In this document: one piece after another, positions 51,825-61,621 of the stretch
Numbering within the stretch: position 1 is the first letter of the stretch
Layout of the letters: each line of letters opens with the position of its first letter
DNA from: Massilia forsythiae
Lineage (GTDB): Bacteria > Pseudomonadota > Gammaproteobacteria > Burkholderiales > Burkholderiaceae_D
Reading direction: 5' to 3'
Assembly (NCBI RefSeq): GCF_012849555.1
Contig: NZ_CP051685.1
Location: 1,736,001 to 1,800,000, forward strand
DNA length: 64,000 bases
The notes under the pieces: generated by a model
Told to the model about the DNA's origin: nothing
Databases searched by the model: none
What the model saw: only the letters and a program-made list of their open reading frames with translations
Translations under genes and position numbers: made by a program

Positions 51825-52076
51825 ATGGCCTTGCTTTCATTCCTGTTTCCGCAGAAACCGAAAAGCGCGAATGCGGCCAAGGAACGGCTGCAGATCATCA
51901 TCGCGCGCGAGCGCACCAACCGCGCCGGCCCGGATTTCCTGCCGGCCCTGCACCAGGAGTTGATCGAGGTGATCTCGAAGTACACCAAGGTCAACGCCGA
52001 GGACATCAAGATTTCGCTCGACCGCCAGGGCAACCTGGAAGTGCTCGACGTGAACGTGGTGCTGCCGGACGCCTGA
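51825..52076 (+). CDS. minE: Cell division topological specificity factor MinE
   Basis: This 83-residue protein has an N-terminal membrane-binding segment (MALLSFLFPQKPKSANAAK), the anti-MinCD helix (KERLQIIIARERTNR) and the dimerisation domain ending LEVLDVNVVLPDA. It stimulates MinD ATPase and drives Min oscillation. The start lies one base after the minD stop, and it ends the operon. Downstream is a pair of GC-rich hairpins. Confidence 0.96.
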   Translation: MALLSFLFPQKPKSANAAKERLQIIIARERTNRAGPDFLPALHQELIEVISKYTKVNAEDIKISLDRQGNLEVLDVNVVLPDA

Positions 52077-52094
52077 GCGCCGGCGCGCGTTGCC

Positions 52095-52138
52095 TGCGGC
52101 GCTGCGGCGCCACGGTTCCAGTGCGGCGCTGCGGCGCC
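52095..52138. repeat. Two 17-bp direct repeats forming GC hairpins after minE
   Basis: TGCGGCGCTGCGGCGCC occurs at 52095-52111 and 52122-52138. Each copy can fold as GGCGC-TGCG-GCGCC. They sit between the convergent minE and DUF697-like genes and may act as a T-less terminator. Confidence 0.45.
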
Positions 52139-52195
52139 GCAGTTCATTGCGCCGCGGTGTTCGCCGCGCCATGCCGGCCGCCCCCTGGCGCGCCG

Positions 52196-52708
52196 CTAGT
52201 CTTTTCCTGCTTCCAGCACCACTTCCTGCGCCACCCGCGTGCAGGCTTCCACGTGCTGGTAGCCCATCTGCCGGAACAGCGCGAAACCGATCGCCGCCGA
52301 GGCGATCTGCCCCGCCAGCGGCACCACTCTGGCGGCCGACTTGGCGACCAGCCTGGCGCCCGACTTCTGCAACAGTTTCAGGACCAGTTCCTTGGTCACC
52401 AGCTTGCCCACCAGCGTCCCACCCAGCGCCGCCACCGCCTGGTAGGCGGCCACCCGCATGCGCGGCTGCAGGCGCTCGATCTGGTCCGGCGTCAGGCCGA
52501 AGGCGTGGTTGATCTCTTCCACCATCATCGCGAAGCTGGACAGGTCGGACACCACATCGATGCCCGGCAGCGGAATTGCCGACACCCCGGCGGCGATCGC
52601 GGCGCGCTTGCGCACCATGGCGCGGCAATGCTCGCGCACTTTCTCCAGGTCCGCGCTCGATACCGGCAGCAAGACCAGTTCGCCGCCTTTCGCCTTTTTC
52701 TTGAACAT
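52196..52708 (-). CDS. DUF697-like small membrane-associated protein
   Basis: This 170-residue protein starts with a basic tail (MFKKKAKGGE). It contains AIAAGVSAIPLPGIDVVSDL and later weakly hydrophobic Gly/Ala-rich segments (VAAYQAVAALGGTLVG and VVPLAGQIASAAIGFALF), the pattern of the DUF697/YcjF C-terminal domain. In that family the domain is often attached to a GTPase, but here it stands alone. It may associate with the inner membrane. GGGAG eight bases upstream supports ATG 52708. Function is unknown. Confidence 0.65.
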   Translation of the reverse strand: MFKKKAKGGELVLLPVSSADLEKVREHCRAMVRKRAAIAAGVSAIPLPGIDVVSDLSSFAMMVEEINHAFGLTPDQIERLQPRMRVAAYQAVAALGGTLVGKLVTKELVLKLLQKSGARLVAKSAARVVPLAGQIASAAIGFALFRQMGYQHVEACTRVAQEVVLEAGKD

Positions 52709-52856
52709 GTAAACGCTCCCGACCACGATTGATTGAAGTTGCCATGATTAAGTTGGCAATTTGACACGAGTGTGACGTAATTTGCCAACGAAAATGTGAA
52801 TTTCCGTAAGGCTCAGTCGCCTTATTTTAAAAGTCTGCTATATTTCGATCATAATT

Positions 52857-52872
52857 GTAGGAGGCATCCTAC
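52857..52872. promoter_or_regulatory. Palindrome upstream of orphan response regulator
   Basis: GTAGGA at 52857-52862 and TCCTAC at 52867-52872 form a perfect 6-bp inverted repeat around GGCA, 44 bp before the regulator start. A TATATT at 52839-52844 is a possible -10, so the palindrome could be an operator or a leader hairpin. Confidence 0.35.
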
Positions 52873-52916
52873 AGTTCTACCTCTAAAAATCCCACTACGG
52901 CGAGACCCGTTTGATC

Positions 52917-53606
52917 ATGCGAATTTCAGTACTGGACAACGATAACGTACAAGCAGACCTGATTTGCCAAGTCCTGAATGGCGCGGGGCACAATTGCCAG
53001 GCATTCGACAATGGCAAGGATATGTTGGGGCAATTGCGCAAGGACAGTACCGATCTCTTGATCATGGATTGGCAGGTGAACGACGTGCCGGCACAGGAAG
53101 TCCTGCGCCGCGCCAAGGAAAAGATGGCGCCGAACACGCCGACCATGTTCCTGGCCGGCAGCGCCGCCGAGGACGACATCGTGGCCGGCGTCACCGCGGG
53201 CGCCGACGACTACCTGGTCAAGCCGCTGCGCCGCGGCGAGCTGGTGGCGCGCGTGCAGGCGCTGCTGCGCCGCGCCTACCCGTCGCAGAACGGCGCCGAG
53301 CAACTGCAGTTCGGCCCCTACGTGTTCGAGACCCGCCCGGGCCGCCTGATGATGGATGGCGAGCAGATCGACGTCACCCACAAGGAATTCAACCTGGCCC
53401 TGCTGTTTTTCCGCAACCTGGGGCGCCCGCTGTCGCGCGCCTACATCCACGAATCGATCTGGGTGCGCGAGACCGCGGTGCCGTCGCGCACCATGGATAC
53501 CCACGTCTCGCGCGTGCGCAACAAGCTGCGCTTGCGCCCGGAAAACGGTTTCCGGCTGGTGCCGGTGTACAGCTACGGCTACCGCCTGGAGCGGCTGGGC
53601 GCCTGA
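52917..53606 (+). CDS. OmpR/PhoB-type response regulator (orphan)
   Basis: This 229-residue regulator has a receiver domain (1-120) with the likely phospho-acceptor Asp in LLIMDWQVND near residue 51, Thr/Ser switch region MFLAGSAAEDD and conserved Lys in DYLVKPLRRGEL. A winged-helix DNA-binding domain (about 130-229) has VTHKEFNLALLFFRNLGRPL and THVSRVRNKLRL. No histidine kinase gene lies next to it, so its partner is elsewhere. ATG 52917 gives a standard receiver start; an in-frame TTG at 52911 adds two residues. Confidence 0.9.
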   Translation: MRISVLDNDNVQADLICQVLNGAGHNCQAFDNGKDMLGQLRKDSTDLLIMDWQVNDVPAQEVLRRAKEKMAPNTPTMFLAGSAAEDDIVAGVTAGADDYLVKPLRRGELVARVQALLRRAYPSQNGAEQLQFGPYVFETRPGRLMMDGEQIDVTHKEFNLALLFFRNLGRPLSRAYIHESIWVRETAVPSRTMDTHVSRVRNKLRLRPENGFRLVPVYSYGYRLERLGA

Positions 53607-53649
53607 CAACCTGTCCGAGCCGTCGCATGAAACCCTGCGGGCATCAGGG

Positions 53650-53655
53650 TATAAT
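53650..53655 (+). promoter_or_regulatory. Candidate -10 element for hemA
   Basis: A perfect TATAAT lies 28 bp before the hemA start. No good -35 is visible at 16-18 bp spacing, so activation or another recognition mode may apply. Confidence 0.4.
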
Positions 53656-53683
53656 GCATCGACTGCCCGATTTTTGATCACCC

Positions 53684-54964
53684 ATGCAACTGCTTGCCGT
53701 CGGCCTCAACCACACCACCGCACCGGTCTCGCTCCGCGAGCAACTGGCGATGCCGCCCGACCGGCTGGGCGAGGCGGTGCGCGCGGCGCGCGGCTGGTTT
53801 GCACGCTGCGACACGCACGGCCGCGGCGGCGACGAGGCGGCCCTGCTCTCGACCTGTAACCGCACCGAACTGTATGCCGCCAGCGGCGCTCCCGATCCGC
53901 TCGACGCCTCGGCACGCTTCCTGGCCGACTACCACCGCCTGAACTTCGGTGAACTACGCCCGCACCTGTACATGCTGCCCCAGCACGACGCCGTGCGCCA
54001 CGCCTTCCGCGTCGCTTCCGGGCTCGATTCGATGGTGCTGGGAGAGGCGCAGATCCTGGGGCAGATGAAGGATGCGGTGCGCCTGGCCGACGAAGCCGGC
54101 GGCCTCGGCACCTACCTGCACCAGCTGTTCCAGCGCAGTTTCGCGGTCGCCAAGGAAGTGCGCAGCACCACCGAGATCGGCGCCCACAGCGTGTCGATGG
54201 CGGCCGCCGCGGTGCGCCTGTCGGAGCGCATCTTCGATCGCGTCGGCGACCAGAACGTGCTGTTCATCGGCGCCGGCGAAATGATCGAGCTGTGCGCCAC
54301 CCACTTCGCGGCCCAGAACCCGAAGTCGATCACCATCGCCAACCGCACGCTGGAACGCGGCGAAGCGCTGGCCGCGCGCTTCAACGGCCGCGCCATCCGC
54401 CTGGCGGACCTGCCCGAGCAGCTGCCGCAGTTCGACATCGTGATCTCCTCGACCGCCTCCACCCTGCCGCTGATCGGCAAGGGCCTGGTCGAGCGCGCGC
54501 TCAAGGCGCGCCGCCACCGTCCGATCTTCATGGTCGACCTGGCGGTGCCGCGCGACATCGAGCCCGAGGTCGCGCGCCTGAACGACGCCTTCCTGTACAC
54601 CGTGGACGACCTGGCCGACGTGGTGCGCAGCGGCGTCGAAAGCCGCCAAGCCGCGGTGGCGCAAGCCGAGGCGATCATCGAGACGCGCGTGCAATCCTTC
54701 ATGCACTGGATCGGCGACCGCGCCGTGGTGCCGGTGATCCGCGACCTGCACGAGTCCAGCGAAACCCTGCGCCTGGCCGAGCTGGAACGGGCGCGCAAGC
54801 TGCTGGCCAAGGGAGAGGACATCGACACCGTGCTGGAAGCCCTGTCGAAGGGTCTCACCGCCAAGTTCCTGCACGGCCCGCAGCAGGCGCTGCACCGCGC
54901 CCAGGGCGACGAGCGCGCGCGCCTGGCCAGCCTGCTGCCGCAGCTGTTCCGCAGCCGCCGTTAG
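53684..54964 (+). CDS. hemA: Glutamyl-tRNA reductase
   Basis: This 426-residue enzyme reduces glutamyl-tRNA to glutamate-1-semialdehyde, the first step of C5 heme synthesis. The N-terminal catalytic domain opens [17 protein letters not shown] and has the nucleophile Cys58 in [32 protein letters not shown] binds substrate. The NADPH domain has [14 protein letters not shown], and the C-terminal dimerisation helix is present. It starts a same-strand cluster with prfA, dsbB and prmC, as in many proteobacteria. Confidence 0.97.
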   Translation: MQLLAVGLNHTTAPVSLREQLAMPPDRLGEAVRAARGWFARCDTHGRGGDEAALLSTCNRTELYAASGAPDPLDASARFLADYHRLNFGELRPHLYMLPQHDAVRHAFRVASGLDSMVLGEAQILGQMKDAVRLADEAGGLGTYLHQLFQRSFAVAKEVRSTTEIGAHSVSMAAAAVRLSERIFDRVGDQNVLFIGAGEMIELCATHFAAQNPKSITIANRTLERGEALAARFNGRAIRLADLPEQLPQFDIVISSTASTLPLIGKGLVERALKARRHRPIFMVDLAVPRDIEPEVARLNDAFLYTVDDLADVVRSGVESRQAAVAQAEAIIETRVQSFMHWIGDRAVVPVIRDLHESSETLRLAELERARKLLAKGEDIDTVLEALSKGLTAKFLHGPQQALHRAQGDERARLASLLPQLFRSRR

Positions 54965-55072
54965 CGGCGTCGCTCATCTCCCGGCCTGCGTCCGCAGCGC
55001 CCAGGCCGTTTCTTGCCGCCGTTGACACTTTTGCCGCCCTGCGGCGCGTTCCACTTTCCGATCGAGCATTCC

Positions 55073-56149
55073 ATGAAACCATCCATGCTGGCCAAGCTGG
55101 ACCAACTGGCCAACCGCCTCGTCGAACTCGACGAACTCCTGATGTCCGAAGGCGCCACCGCCGACATGGATAGTTTCCGCAAGATGAACCGCGAGCATGC
55201 CGAACTGGGGCCGCTGGTGGGCGTCTACCACCAGTACCAGACGGCGCAAGGCGACATCGCCGCGGCCCAGGACATGCTGGCGGACCCCGAGATGAAGGAA
55301 TTCGCCCAGGACGAGATCGAGGCCGCCAAGATGCGCCTGGCCGAACTCGATCTGGCGCTGCAGACCATGCTGTTGCCGAAGGACGCCAACGACGAGCGCA
55401 ACATTTTCCTGGAAATCCGCGCCGGCACCGGCGGCGACGAATCGGCGCTTTTCGCCGGCGATTTATTACGCATGTACACCCGCTATGCCGAGCGCAACCG
55501 CTGGCAAGTCGAGGTGGTATCGGAATCGGCATCCGACCTGGGCGGCTACCGCGAAGTCATCGTGCGCGTGGTCGGCAACGGCGTGTATTCGAAGCTGAAA
55601 TTCGAGTCGGGCGGGCACCGTGTGCAGCGCGTGCCGGCCACCGAGACGCAGGGCCGCATCCACACCTCGGCCTGCACCGTCGCCGTGATGCCGGAAGCGG
55701 ACGAGGTCGAGGACGTGCAGATCAACCCGGCCGACCTGCGCATCGACACCTTCCGTGCGTCCGGCGCCGGCGGCCAGCACATCAACAAGACCGATTCCGC
55801 GGTGCGCCTGACCCACCTGCCGACCGGCATCGTGGTCGAGTGCCAGGACGACCGCAGCCAGCACAAGAACAAGGCGCAGGCGATGAAAGTGCTGGCGGCG
55901 CGCATCAAGGACGTGCAGTTGCGCGAACAGCAGAGCAAGGAAGCGGCGACGCGTAAAAGCCTGATCGGCTCGGGCGACCGCAGCGAGCGCATCCGCACCT
56001 ACAACTTCCCGCAGGGGCGACTCACCGACCACCGCATCAACCTGACGCTGTATAAACTCGACATGATCATGGACGGCGACCTGGCCGAGCTGACCACGGC
56101 CCTGTCCGCCGAACACCAGGCCGAACTCCTCGCCGCCCTCGGCGATTGA
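55073..56149 (+). CDS. prfA: Peptide chain release factor 1
   Basis: This 358-residue class I release factor reads UAA/UAG. The codon-recognition tripeptide is PAT, within [14 protein letters not shown]. The catalytic GGQ is at 233-235, within [15 protein letters not shown], and its Gln is the substrate of PrmC encoded downstream. Length equals the E. coli protein. ATG 55073 (MKPSMLAKL) is the conserved start. It follows hemA by 108 bp. Confidence 0.97.
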   Translation: MKPSMLAKLDQLANRLVELDELLMSEGATADMDSFRKMNREHAELGPLVGVYHQYQTAQGDIAAAQDMLADPEMKEFAQDEIEAAKMRLAELDLALQTMLLPKDANDERNIFLEIRAGTGGDESALFAGDLLRMYTRYAERNRWQVEVVSESASDLGGYREVIVRVVGNGVYSKLKFESGGHRVQRVPATETQGRIHTSACTVAVMPEADEVEDVQINPADLRIDTFRASGAGGQHINKTDSAVRLTHLPTGIVVECQDDRSQHKNKAQAMKVLAARIKDVQLREQQSKEAATRKSLIGSGDRSERIRTYNFPQGRLTDHRINLTLYKLDMIMDGDLAELTTALSAEHQAELLAALGD

Positions 56150-56211
56150 TCATATGGTTTCGCAATGTGCGAAAATCGCCTACTCGACATTGCCACCACA
56201 GGACCGCCCAG

Positions 56212-56724
56212 ATGCCCACGTCTTCCACCCTGTCGCCTACCCTGGCCGCCTCTGCCGCCGCCTCGCGCCGCATCCTGCTCGCGATCGGCCTGGCCGCCAT
56301 TGCGCTGGTCGGCGCCGCCTTGTACCTGCAGCACGCCAGGGACATGCTGCCCTGCCCGCTGTGCGTGATCCAGCGCTACCTGTTCCTGGGCATCGCGCTG
56401 TTCAGCCTGATCGGCGCGTTTGCCGGGCGCATCAAGGTGCTGGCGGGCCTGGCACTGCTGTGCGGCCTGGGCGGCCTGGGCGTGGTGGCCAAGCATCTGT
56501 ACGTGCTGGCGCATCCCGGCTTTTCGTGCGGCATCGATCCGATGGAAACCATGCTCAACAAGATTCCTACCGCCACCGCGCTGCCCTGGCTGTTCCGCGC
56601 CGACGGCTTGTGCGAGGCGGCGCAGGACACGGTCCTCGGCCTGTCGGTGCCGCAATGGTCGGCGCTGTGGTTCGCGCTGCTGACGCTCAGCCTGGCCTGG
56701 GTGCTGGTGCGCCGCGCGCGCTGA
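56212..56724 (+). CDS. dsbB: Disulfide bond formation protein B
   Basis: This 170-residue inner-membrane quinone reductase of four hydrophobic segments reoxidises DsbA. It has the two redox pairs, Cys48/Cys51 in CPLC and Cys106/Cys134 in the second periplasmic loop. VIQRYLFLGIA is conserved after the first pair. An N-terminal cytoplasmic Ser/Ala tail of about 20 residues precedes the first membrane segment. AGGA nine bases upstream supports ATG 56212. It is inserted between prfA and prmC and probably shares their transcript. Confidence 0.94.
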   Translation: MPTSSTLSPTLAASAAASRRILLAIGLAAIALVGAALYLQHARDMLPCPLCVIQRYLFLGIALFSLIGAFAGRIKVLAGLALLCGLGGLGVVAKHLYVLAHPGFSCGIDPMETMLNKIPTATALPWLFRADGLCEAAQDTVLGLSVPQWSALWFALLTLSLAWVLVRRAR

Positions 56725-56734
56725 CGGTGTATCC

Positions 56735-57577
56735 ATGGACATCGCCGCCGGCACCTCCATCGGTGCGGTACGAGCCGCGCTGCCGCTCGATCCGCTGGAA
56801 AACCGCATCCTGCTGTGCCATGCGACCGGCCTGTCGCGCACCCAGCTGATCACCCGGGCCGACGATCCGCTCGACGCCGCGCAGGCGGCGCGCCTGGCCG
56901 CGCTGGTGCGGCGCCGCCTGGACGGCGAACCGATCGCCTACATCGTCGGCCGGCGCGAATTCTTCGGCCTCGATTTCCAGGTCAGCGACGCCGTGCTGAT
57001 TCCGCGCCCGGACACGGAGCTGATCGTGGAACTGGCGCTCGAACGCCTGCCGCCGGGCGGGCGCCTGCTCGACATGGGCACCGGCAGCGGCGCGATCGCG
57101 GTCGCCATCGCGCATACGCGCCCGGACGCCCTGGTCACCGCGCTCGACGTCAGCGCGGCGGCGCTGGCGGTGGCGCAGGCGAATGCGGCCGCCAACGGCG
57201 CGCGCGTGCGCTTCCTGCGCAGCGACTGGTTCCAGGCGCTGGCGGACGGCGGCGTTGCGGACCAGCCGGTGTTCGACCTGATCGCCTCCAATCCGCCCTA
57301 CATCGCCGCCGGCGACGCCCACCTGGCGCAGGGCGACTTGCGCTTCGAGCCGGCCGGCGCGCTGACCGATCACGCCGACGGCTTGTCGGCGCTGCGCCGC
57401 ATCGTCGCCGGCGCGCCCGCGTACCTGGCGCCGGGGGGCTGGCTGTTGCTGGAACACGGTTACGACCAGGCGGCGGCGGTGCGCGCGCTGCTGCAGGAAG
57501 GCGGTTTCGGCGAGGTGCGGAGCTGGCGCGACCTGGGAGCAAACGAGCGGGTCAGCGGGGGAAGGTTCGGCGGATAG
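56735..57577 (+). CDS. prmC: Release factor glutamine methyltransferase
   Basis: This 280-residue SAM-dependent methyltransferase methylates the GGQ glutamine of release factors. The N-terminal helical domain is followed by FQVSDAVLIPRPDTE, SAM-binding DMGTGSGAIAVAIA, and the active-site NPPY in IASNPPYI. The C-terminus RDLGANERVSGGRF is typical. It starts 10 bp after dsbB. Confidence 0.96.
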   Translation: MDIAAGTSIGAVRAALPLDPLENRILLCHATGLSRTQLITRADDPLDAAQAARLAALVRRRLDGEPIAYIVGRREFFGLDFQVSDAVLIPRPDTELIVELALERLPPGGRLLDMGTGSGAIAVAIAHTRPDALVTALDVSAAALAVAQANAAANGARVRFLRSDWFQALADGGVADQPVFDLIASNPPYIAAGDAHLAQGDLRFEPAGALTDHADGLSALRRIVAGAPAYLAPGGWLLLEHGYDQAAAVRALLQEGGFGEVRSWRDLGANERVSGGRFGG

Positions 57578-57665
57578 CGGGGACGCGGATGGACGCGTGG
57601 ACAGCGTGGGCGCGGTCGGCGGCGGCTGTTTGTTACAATTATCGGCCCACTTCCCGGAGCCGCCG

Positions 57666-59678
57666 ATGCGTCGACTGTCCGCGCCCAGTCGGTGCGCGAT
57701 CCTGATCTTGCTGGCGCTGCCCGCCCTGGCGCCGGCCCAGGCCATTGCCGCCACGCCGGCCGCCTTGGCGGCGGCCTTGCCCCCATCGGAACAGGCGCGC
57801 GCACTCTTCGAACGCGACTGGCAATGGCGCCTGCGCACTCATCCCGAATTCGCCACCGCGGTCGGCGAGCACCGCTACGATGCGCTGTTGTCGGACACCT
57901 CGCTGGCCGGCGCCGCCAAGGCGCTGGAGCACGAGCGCCGCATGCTGGAACTGGCGCGCCTGATCGACCGCGAACAACTGAGCGACCAGGAGCGCCTGTC
58001 GCTCGACCTGTTCGTCGACGACAAGGAGCGGCTGCTGGCCGGCGCCGCCTTCGTCCCCTTCGACCCGCAGCCGATCAGCGCCCAGGACGGCTTGCAGTGG
58101 CGATTCCCGCAGCTGGTGGCGCAGATGCCGTTCTACAGCGAAGAGGACTACCGCAATTACCTGTCCCGCCTGCAGGCGCTGCCGCATCACATCGATGGCG
58201 TGATCGAGCAGTTGCGCGAAGGGATGCGTACCGGCTGGACGGCGCCGAAGGCGATCGTGGCGCCGCTGCCGGCGCAGCTGCGCGCGCTGCGCGAGCACTT
58301 GTCCGACGGCGCCCTGGCGGCACCCTTCCGGCGCCTGCCCGCCACCATCGCGCCGGAGGTGCGCGAACGCCTGGCAGCCGACGGCGCGGGCGCGCTGCAG
58401 GCGCTGGCGCCGGCGCTGCAAAAGCTGGAAGATGTCATCCGCACCGATTACCTGCCGGCGGCGCGCACCGCCATCGCGGCCTCCAGCCAGCCCGGCGGCG
58501 CCGCCTGGTATGCCTTCCTGGCCAGGAACGCCACCACGGGCAACCTGTCCCCGGCCGAGATCCACGCGCTCGGCCTGAAGGAAGTGGCGCGCATCCGCGA
58601 CGAGATGACGCCGATCGTCAGGCGCACCGGCTTTCGCGGCACGCTGCCCCAGTTCTTCGCGTTCGCGCGCAGCGATGCGCGCCTGTTCTATACCGATCCG
58701 GAAGCGCTGCTGGGCCGCTACCGCCGGACCGTGGCGCGCGCCACGTCGCGCTTGCCGCTGCTGGTGAACACGGTGCCGCCGGACGAACTCGCAGTCAAGC
58801 CGGTGCAGGACGCCGGCGCCGTCGACCAGGGCGCCGCCTATTACGAAGCCGGTTCGGCCAGCCGCGCGGCGGCGCTGGTGGTGAACACCTCGCGCCTGAA
58901 CACGCGGCCGATGTGGCAGGTCGACACGCTGGCGCTGCACGAGGGCGTGCCCGGCCACCATTTACAGGTGGCGCGCGCGCAGGCGATTGCCGATCTGCCG
59001 GCGTTCCAGCGCCACGCCTGGTACGGCGCCTTCGGCGAGGGCTGGGCGCTGTACGCGGAAGGACTGGGCGCCGAGCTCGGGTTCTTCCGCGATCCGTTTT
59101 CCGACTTCGGGCGCCTGTCCGAGGAACTGCTGCGCGCCGCGCGCCTGGTGATCGATACCGGCATCCACGCCAAGGGCTGGTCGCGCCGGCAGGCGCTCGA
59201 CTACCTGAACGCCAACACCGCCAATCCGCCGTCCGACAACGAACTCGAAGTCGAGCGCGTCATCGCCCAGCCGGGCCAGGTGCTGGCCTACAAGATCGGC
59301 CAGTTGCGCATCCTGGCGCTGCGGCGCAAGGCGGAAAGCGCGCTCGGGGAACGCTTCGACGAGCGCGCTTTCCACGACGCCGTGCTGGAAAACGGCGCCC
59401 TGCCGCTCGACGTCCTGGAACAGCAGATCAAGCGCTGGATCGCCGCGCGCAGCGTGCCGCCCGCGCCGCCGGCGCCGGCCACGGCCCCCGCTGTGGCGGC
59501 GCCGGCCGCAACCGCCGCGCCCTCCGGGCCGGCCGCGCCGGCGGGATCGGCCGCGCCCGCAGGATCCGCCGTGGGGCCTGGATCGGCCGTGCCGGCGGGA
59601 ACGGCGACGCCGCCCGCACCGGCCATGCCGCCGCCGGCGGCAGCGCCGAAAGCGGCATTCAAACCGCCGCTGAAATGA
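57666..59678 (+). CDS. DUF885 family metallopeptidase-like lipoprotein or secreted protein
   Basis: This 670-residue exported protein has a signal peptide (about 1-28, ILILLALPALAPAQAIA). The DUF885 fold has the zinc motif LHEGVPGHHLQ (HExxxGH-like), then WYGAFGEGWALYAEGLGAEL and AYKIGQLRILALRR. The family is peptidase-like, probably periplasmic. The last about 75 residues are an Ala/Pro/Gly-rich tail unlike the rest, perhaps wall- or membrane-spanning or simply disordered. It begins 88 bp after prmC in the same direction. Confidence 0.85.
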   Translation: MRRLSAPSRCAILILLALPALAPAQAIAATPAALAAALPPSEQARALFERDWQWRLRTHPEFATAVGEHRYDALLSDTSLAGAAKALEHERRMLELARLIDREQLSDQERLSLDLFVDDKERLLAGAAFVPFDPQPISAQDGLQWRFPQLVAQMPFYSEEDYRNYLSRLQALPHHIDGVIEQLREGMRTGWTAPKAIVAPLPAQLRALREHLSDGALAAPFRRLPATIAPEVRERLAADGAGALQALAPALQKLEDVIRTDYLPAARTAIAASSQPGGAAWYAFLARNATTGNLSPAEIHALGLKEVARIRDEMTPIVRRTGFRGTLPQFFAFARSDARLFYTDPEALLGRYRRTVARATSRLPLLVNTVPPDELAVKPVQDAGAVDQGAAYYEAGSASRAAALVVNTSRLNTRPMWQVDTLALHEGVPGHHLQVARAQAIADLPAFQRHAWYGAFGEGWALYAEGLGAELGFFRDPFSDFGRLSEELLRAARLVIDTGIHAKGWSRRQALDYLNANTANPPSDNELEVERVIAQPGQVLAYKIGQLRILALRRKAESALGERFDERAFHDAVLENGALPLDVLEQQIKRWIAARSVPPAPPAPATAPAVAAPAATAAPSGPAAPAGSAAPAGSAVGPGSAVPAGTATPPAPAMPPPAAAPKAAFKPPLK

Positions 59679-59920
59679 CCGCCGCGGCGAGGCGGTACCT
59701 GCGGCCGGCGCACGCCGGCGGCGCCCGCCGGGCCGGTGCCGCGCCGGCCGCCCGCCTGTATTTTTCATGTAAGACTGGCCGGGTAACATGGCCCCGTACG
59801 GCTGCAGCCGTGCGCCGCTTTTTATAAAATTGCCATATTCGGGGTGCTCCGGCGCGCTTGGCCGTTTTCGGTTACTCTCTGCACCTTCATGCAGTATTAG
59901 AAAGTTAGAAAGGAATTCCC

Positions 59921-61516
59921 GTGTCGAACCAACTGACCCGCCGCCTGGCCCTGCTGGACGACGATGCGCACCGCGGCCTGCTGCTGCAGGGCTTGCGCGG
60001 CATCGAGCGCGAGACCCTGCGCGTGGACGCGCACGGCCATCTGGCGCGCACGCCGCATCCGGCCGCACTCGGCTCGGCCCTGACGCACTCGCAGATCACC
60101 ACCGACTACGCGGAAGCCCTGCTCGAATTCATCACGCCGGCCGAGCACGACATCGGCCTGGCCCTGAACCGCCTGGATGCGGTCCACCGCTACGCCTACA
60201 CCAAGCTGGACGGCGAGATGCTGTGGAGCCAGTCGATGCCGTGCGCGCTGCCGCCGGAAGACGAGATCCAGATAGGCTGGTACGGCAACTCCAACATCGG
60301 CATGCTCAAGCACGTGTACCGGCGCGGCCTGGCGCTACGCTACGGCAAGGCGATGCAGTGCATCGCCGGCATCCACTACAATTATTCGCTGCCGGAAGCG
60401 TTCTGGCAGCTGCTGGCCCGAAGCGAAGGCATCGCCGAGGAACGCCGCAACGCGCTGCGCGACTTCCAGTCCGAGAGCTACATTGCGATGATCCGCAATT
60501 TCCGCCGCTACAGCTGGCTGCTGATGTACCTGTTCGGCGCTTCTCCGGTGCTGGCCAGCGCCTTCCTGGAAGGCCGCGAGCACAACCTGGAAGCGCTGTC
60601 GGACGACACCTTGTACCTGCCCTACGCCACCAGCCTGCGCATGAGCGACCTGGGTTACCAGAACGATGCGCAAGCCGGCCTGCGCCCGCACGAAAACAGC
60701 CTGGAAAGCTACGTCACCTCGCTGATGGACGCGGTCAACCGCCCCTATCCGCCGTACGAGGAAGTCGGCACCAAGAAGGATGGCGAGTGGGTGCAGCTGT
60801 CGACCAATATCCTGCAGATCGAGAACGAATACTATTCGACCATCCGCCCCAAGCGCGTGATCCGCACCGGCGAGCGCCCGGTACAGGCGCTGTGCAACCG
60901 CGGCGTGCAGTACATCGAGGTGCGCTGCCTCGACATCGATCCGTTCGAGCCGGTCGGCGTGTCGCTGGAAACCGGGCGCTTCCTGGACGCCTTCTTGCTG
61001 TTCTGCGCGCTCGAGGAAAGCCCGCTGATCAATGCGATGGAGGGGCAAGTCCACGCCCGCAACTTCGCCCGCACGGTCAAGGAAGGCCGCCGTCCCGGCT
61101 TGACCCTGACCCGCGACGACGCCGAGGTGCCGCTCACGGAATGGGCGGCCGAACTGATCGAACGCATCCGTCCGCTGGCCGAGCTGCTGGACAGCGAACA
61201 CAACTACAAGGGCGTGCACCTCGAGTCGCTCGAGGCGCAGCGCGCCAAGGTCGCCGACCCGGACAAGACGCCGTCGGCGCGCGTGCTGGCCGACGTGCGC
61301 GCCCTCGGTTCGTTCGCCCGCTTCGGCCTGCAGCAGAGCGAACTGCATGCGCGCACCCTGCGCGGCGAGCCGCTGATGCCGGCCGAGGCAGCGCTGTTCG
61401 ACGAGATGGCGCGCGCGTCGCTGGACGAGCAGGCGGCGATCGAACGCAGCGACAGCGGCAGCTTCGACGACTTCGTCGCGGCCTACAACAGCAGCACGCT
61501 GTGCGGGAATAACTGA
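59921..61516 (+). CDS. gshA: Glutamate-cysteine ligase
   Basis: This 531-residue gamma-proteobacterial-type GshA joins glutamate and cysteine with ATP, the first step of glutathione synthesis. It has [62 protein letters not shown] and [20 protein letters not shown]. The start is GTG at 59921 with AGGA at 59911-59914. It is followed directly by an HDAC-fold gene on the same strand. Confidence 0.96.
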   Translation: MSNQLTRRLALLDDDAHRGLLLQGLRGIERETLRVDAHGHLARTPHPAALGSALTHSQITTDYAEALLEFITPAEHDIGLALNRLDAVHRYAYTKLDGEMLWSQSMPCALPPEDEIQIGWYGNSNIGMLKHVYRRGLALRYGKAMQCIAGIHYNYSLPEAFWQLLARSEGIAEERRNALRDFQSESYIAMIRNFRRYSWLLMYLFGASPVLASAFLEGREHNLEALSDDTLYLPYATSLRMSDLGYQNDAQAGLRPHENSLESYVTSLMDAVNRPYPPYEEVGTKKDGEWVQLSTNILQIENEYYSTIRPKRVIRTGERPVQALCNRGVQYIEVRCLDIDPFEPVGVSLETGRFLDAFLLFCALEESPLINAMEGQVHARNFARTVKEGRRPGLTLTRDDAEVPLTEWAAELIERIRPLAELLDSEHNYKGVHLESLEAQRAKVADPDKTPSARVLADVRALGSFARFGLQQSELHARTLRGEPLMPAEAALFDEMARASLDEQAAIERSDSGSFDDFVAAYNSSTLCGNN

Positions 61517-61621
61517 GTTTCAGGCGGCGTGGCGGCCGCCGGCACGGGATGGCGGCGCCGCGCCGGCCACATGCGCCGACTGCGTTTTCCGCGCCGCCCG
61601 CCTGCCCGCATCGAGGATGCC

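Noticed and set aside
61529..61621. Upstream ATG starts for the HDAC-fold gene
   Set aside because: They add an Arg/Pro-rich leader absent from the family. TTG 61622 has a good ribosome site and matches the family N-terminus, although ATG 61571 is not fully excluded.
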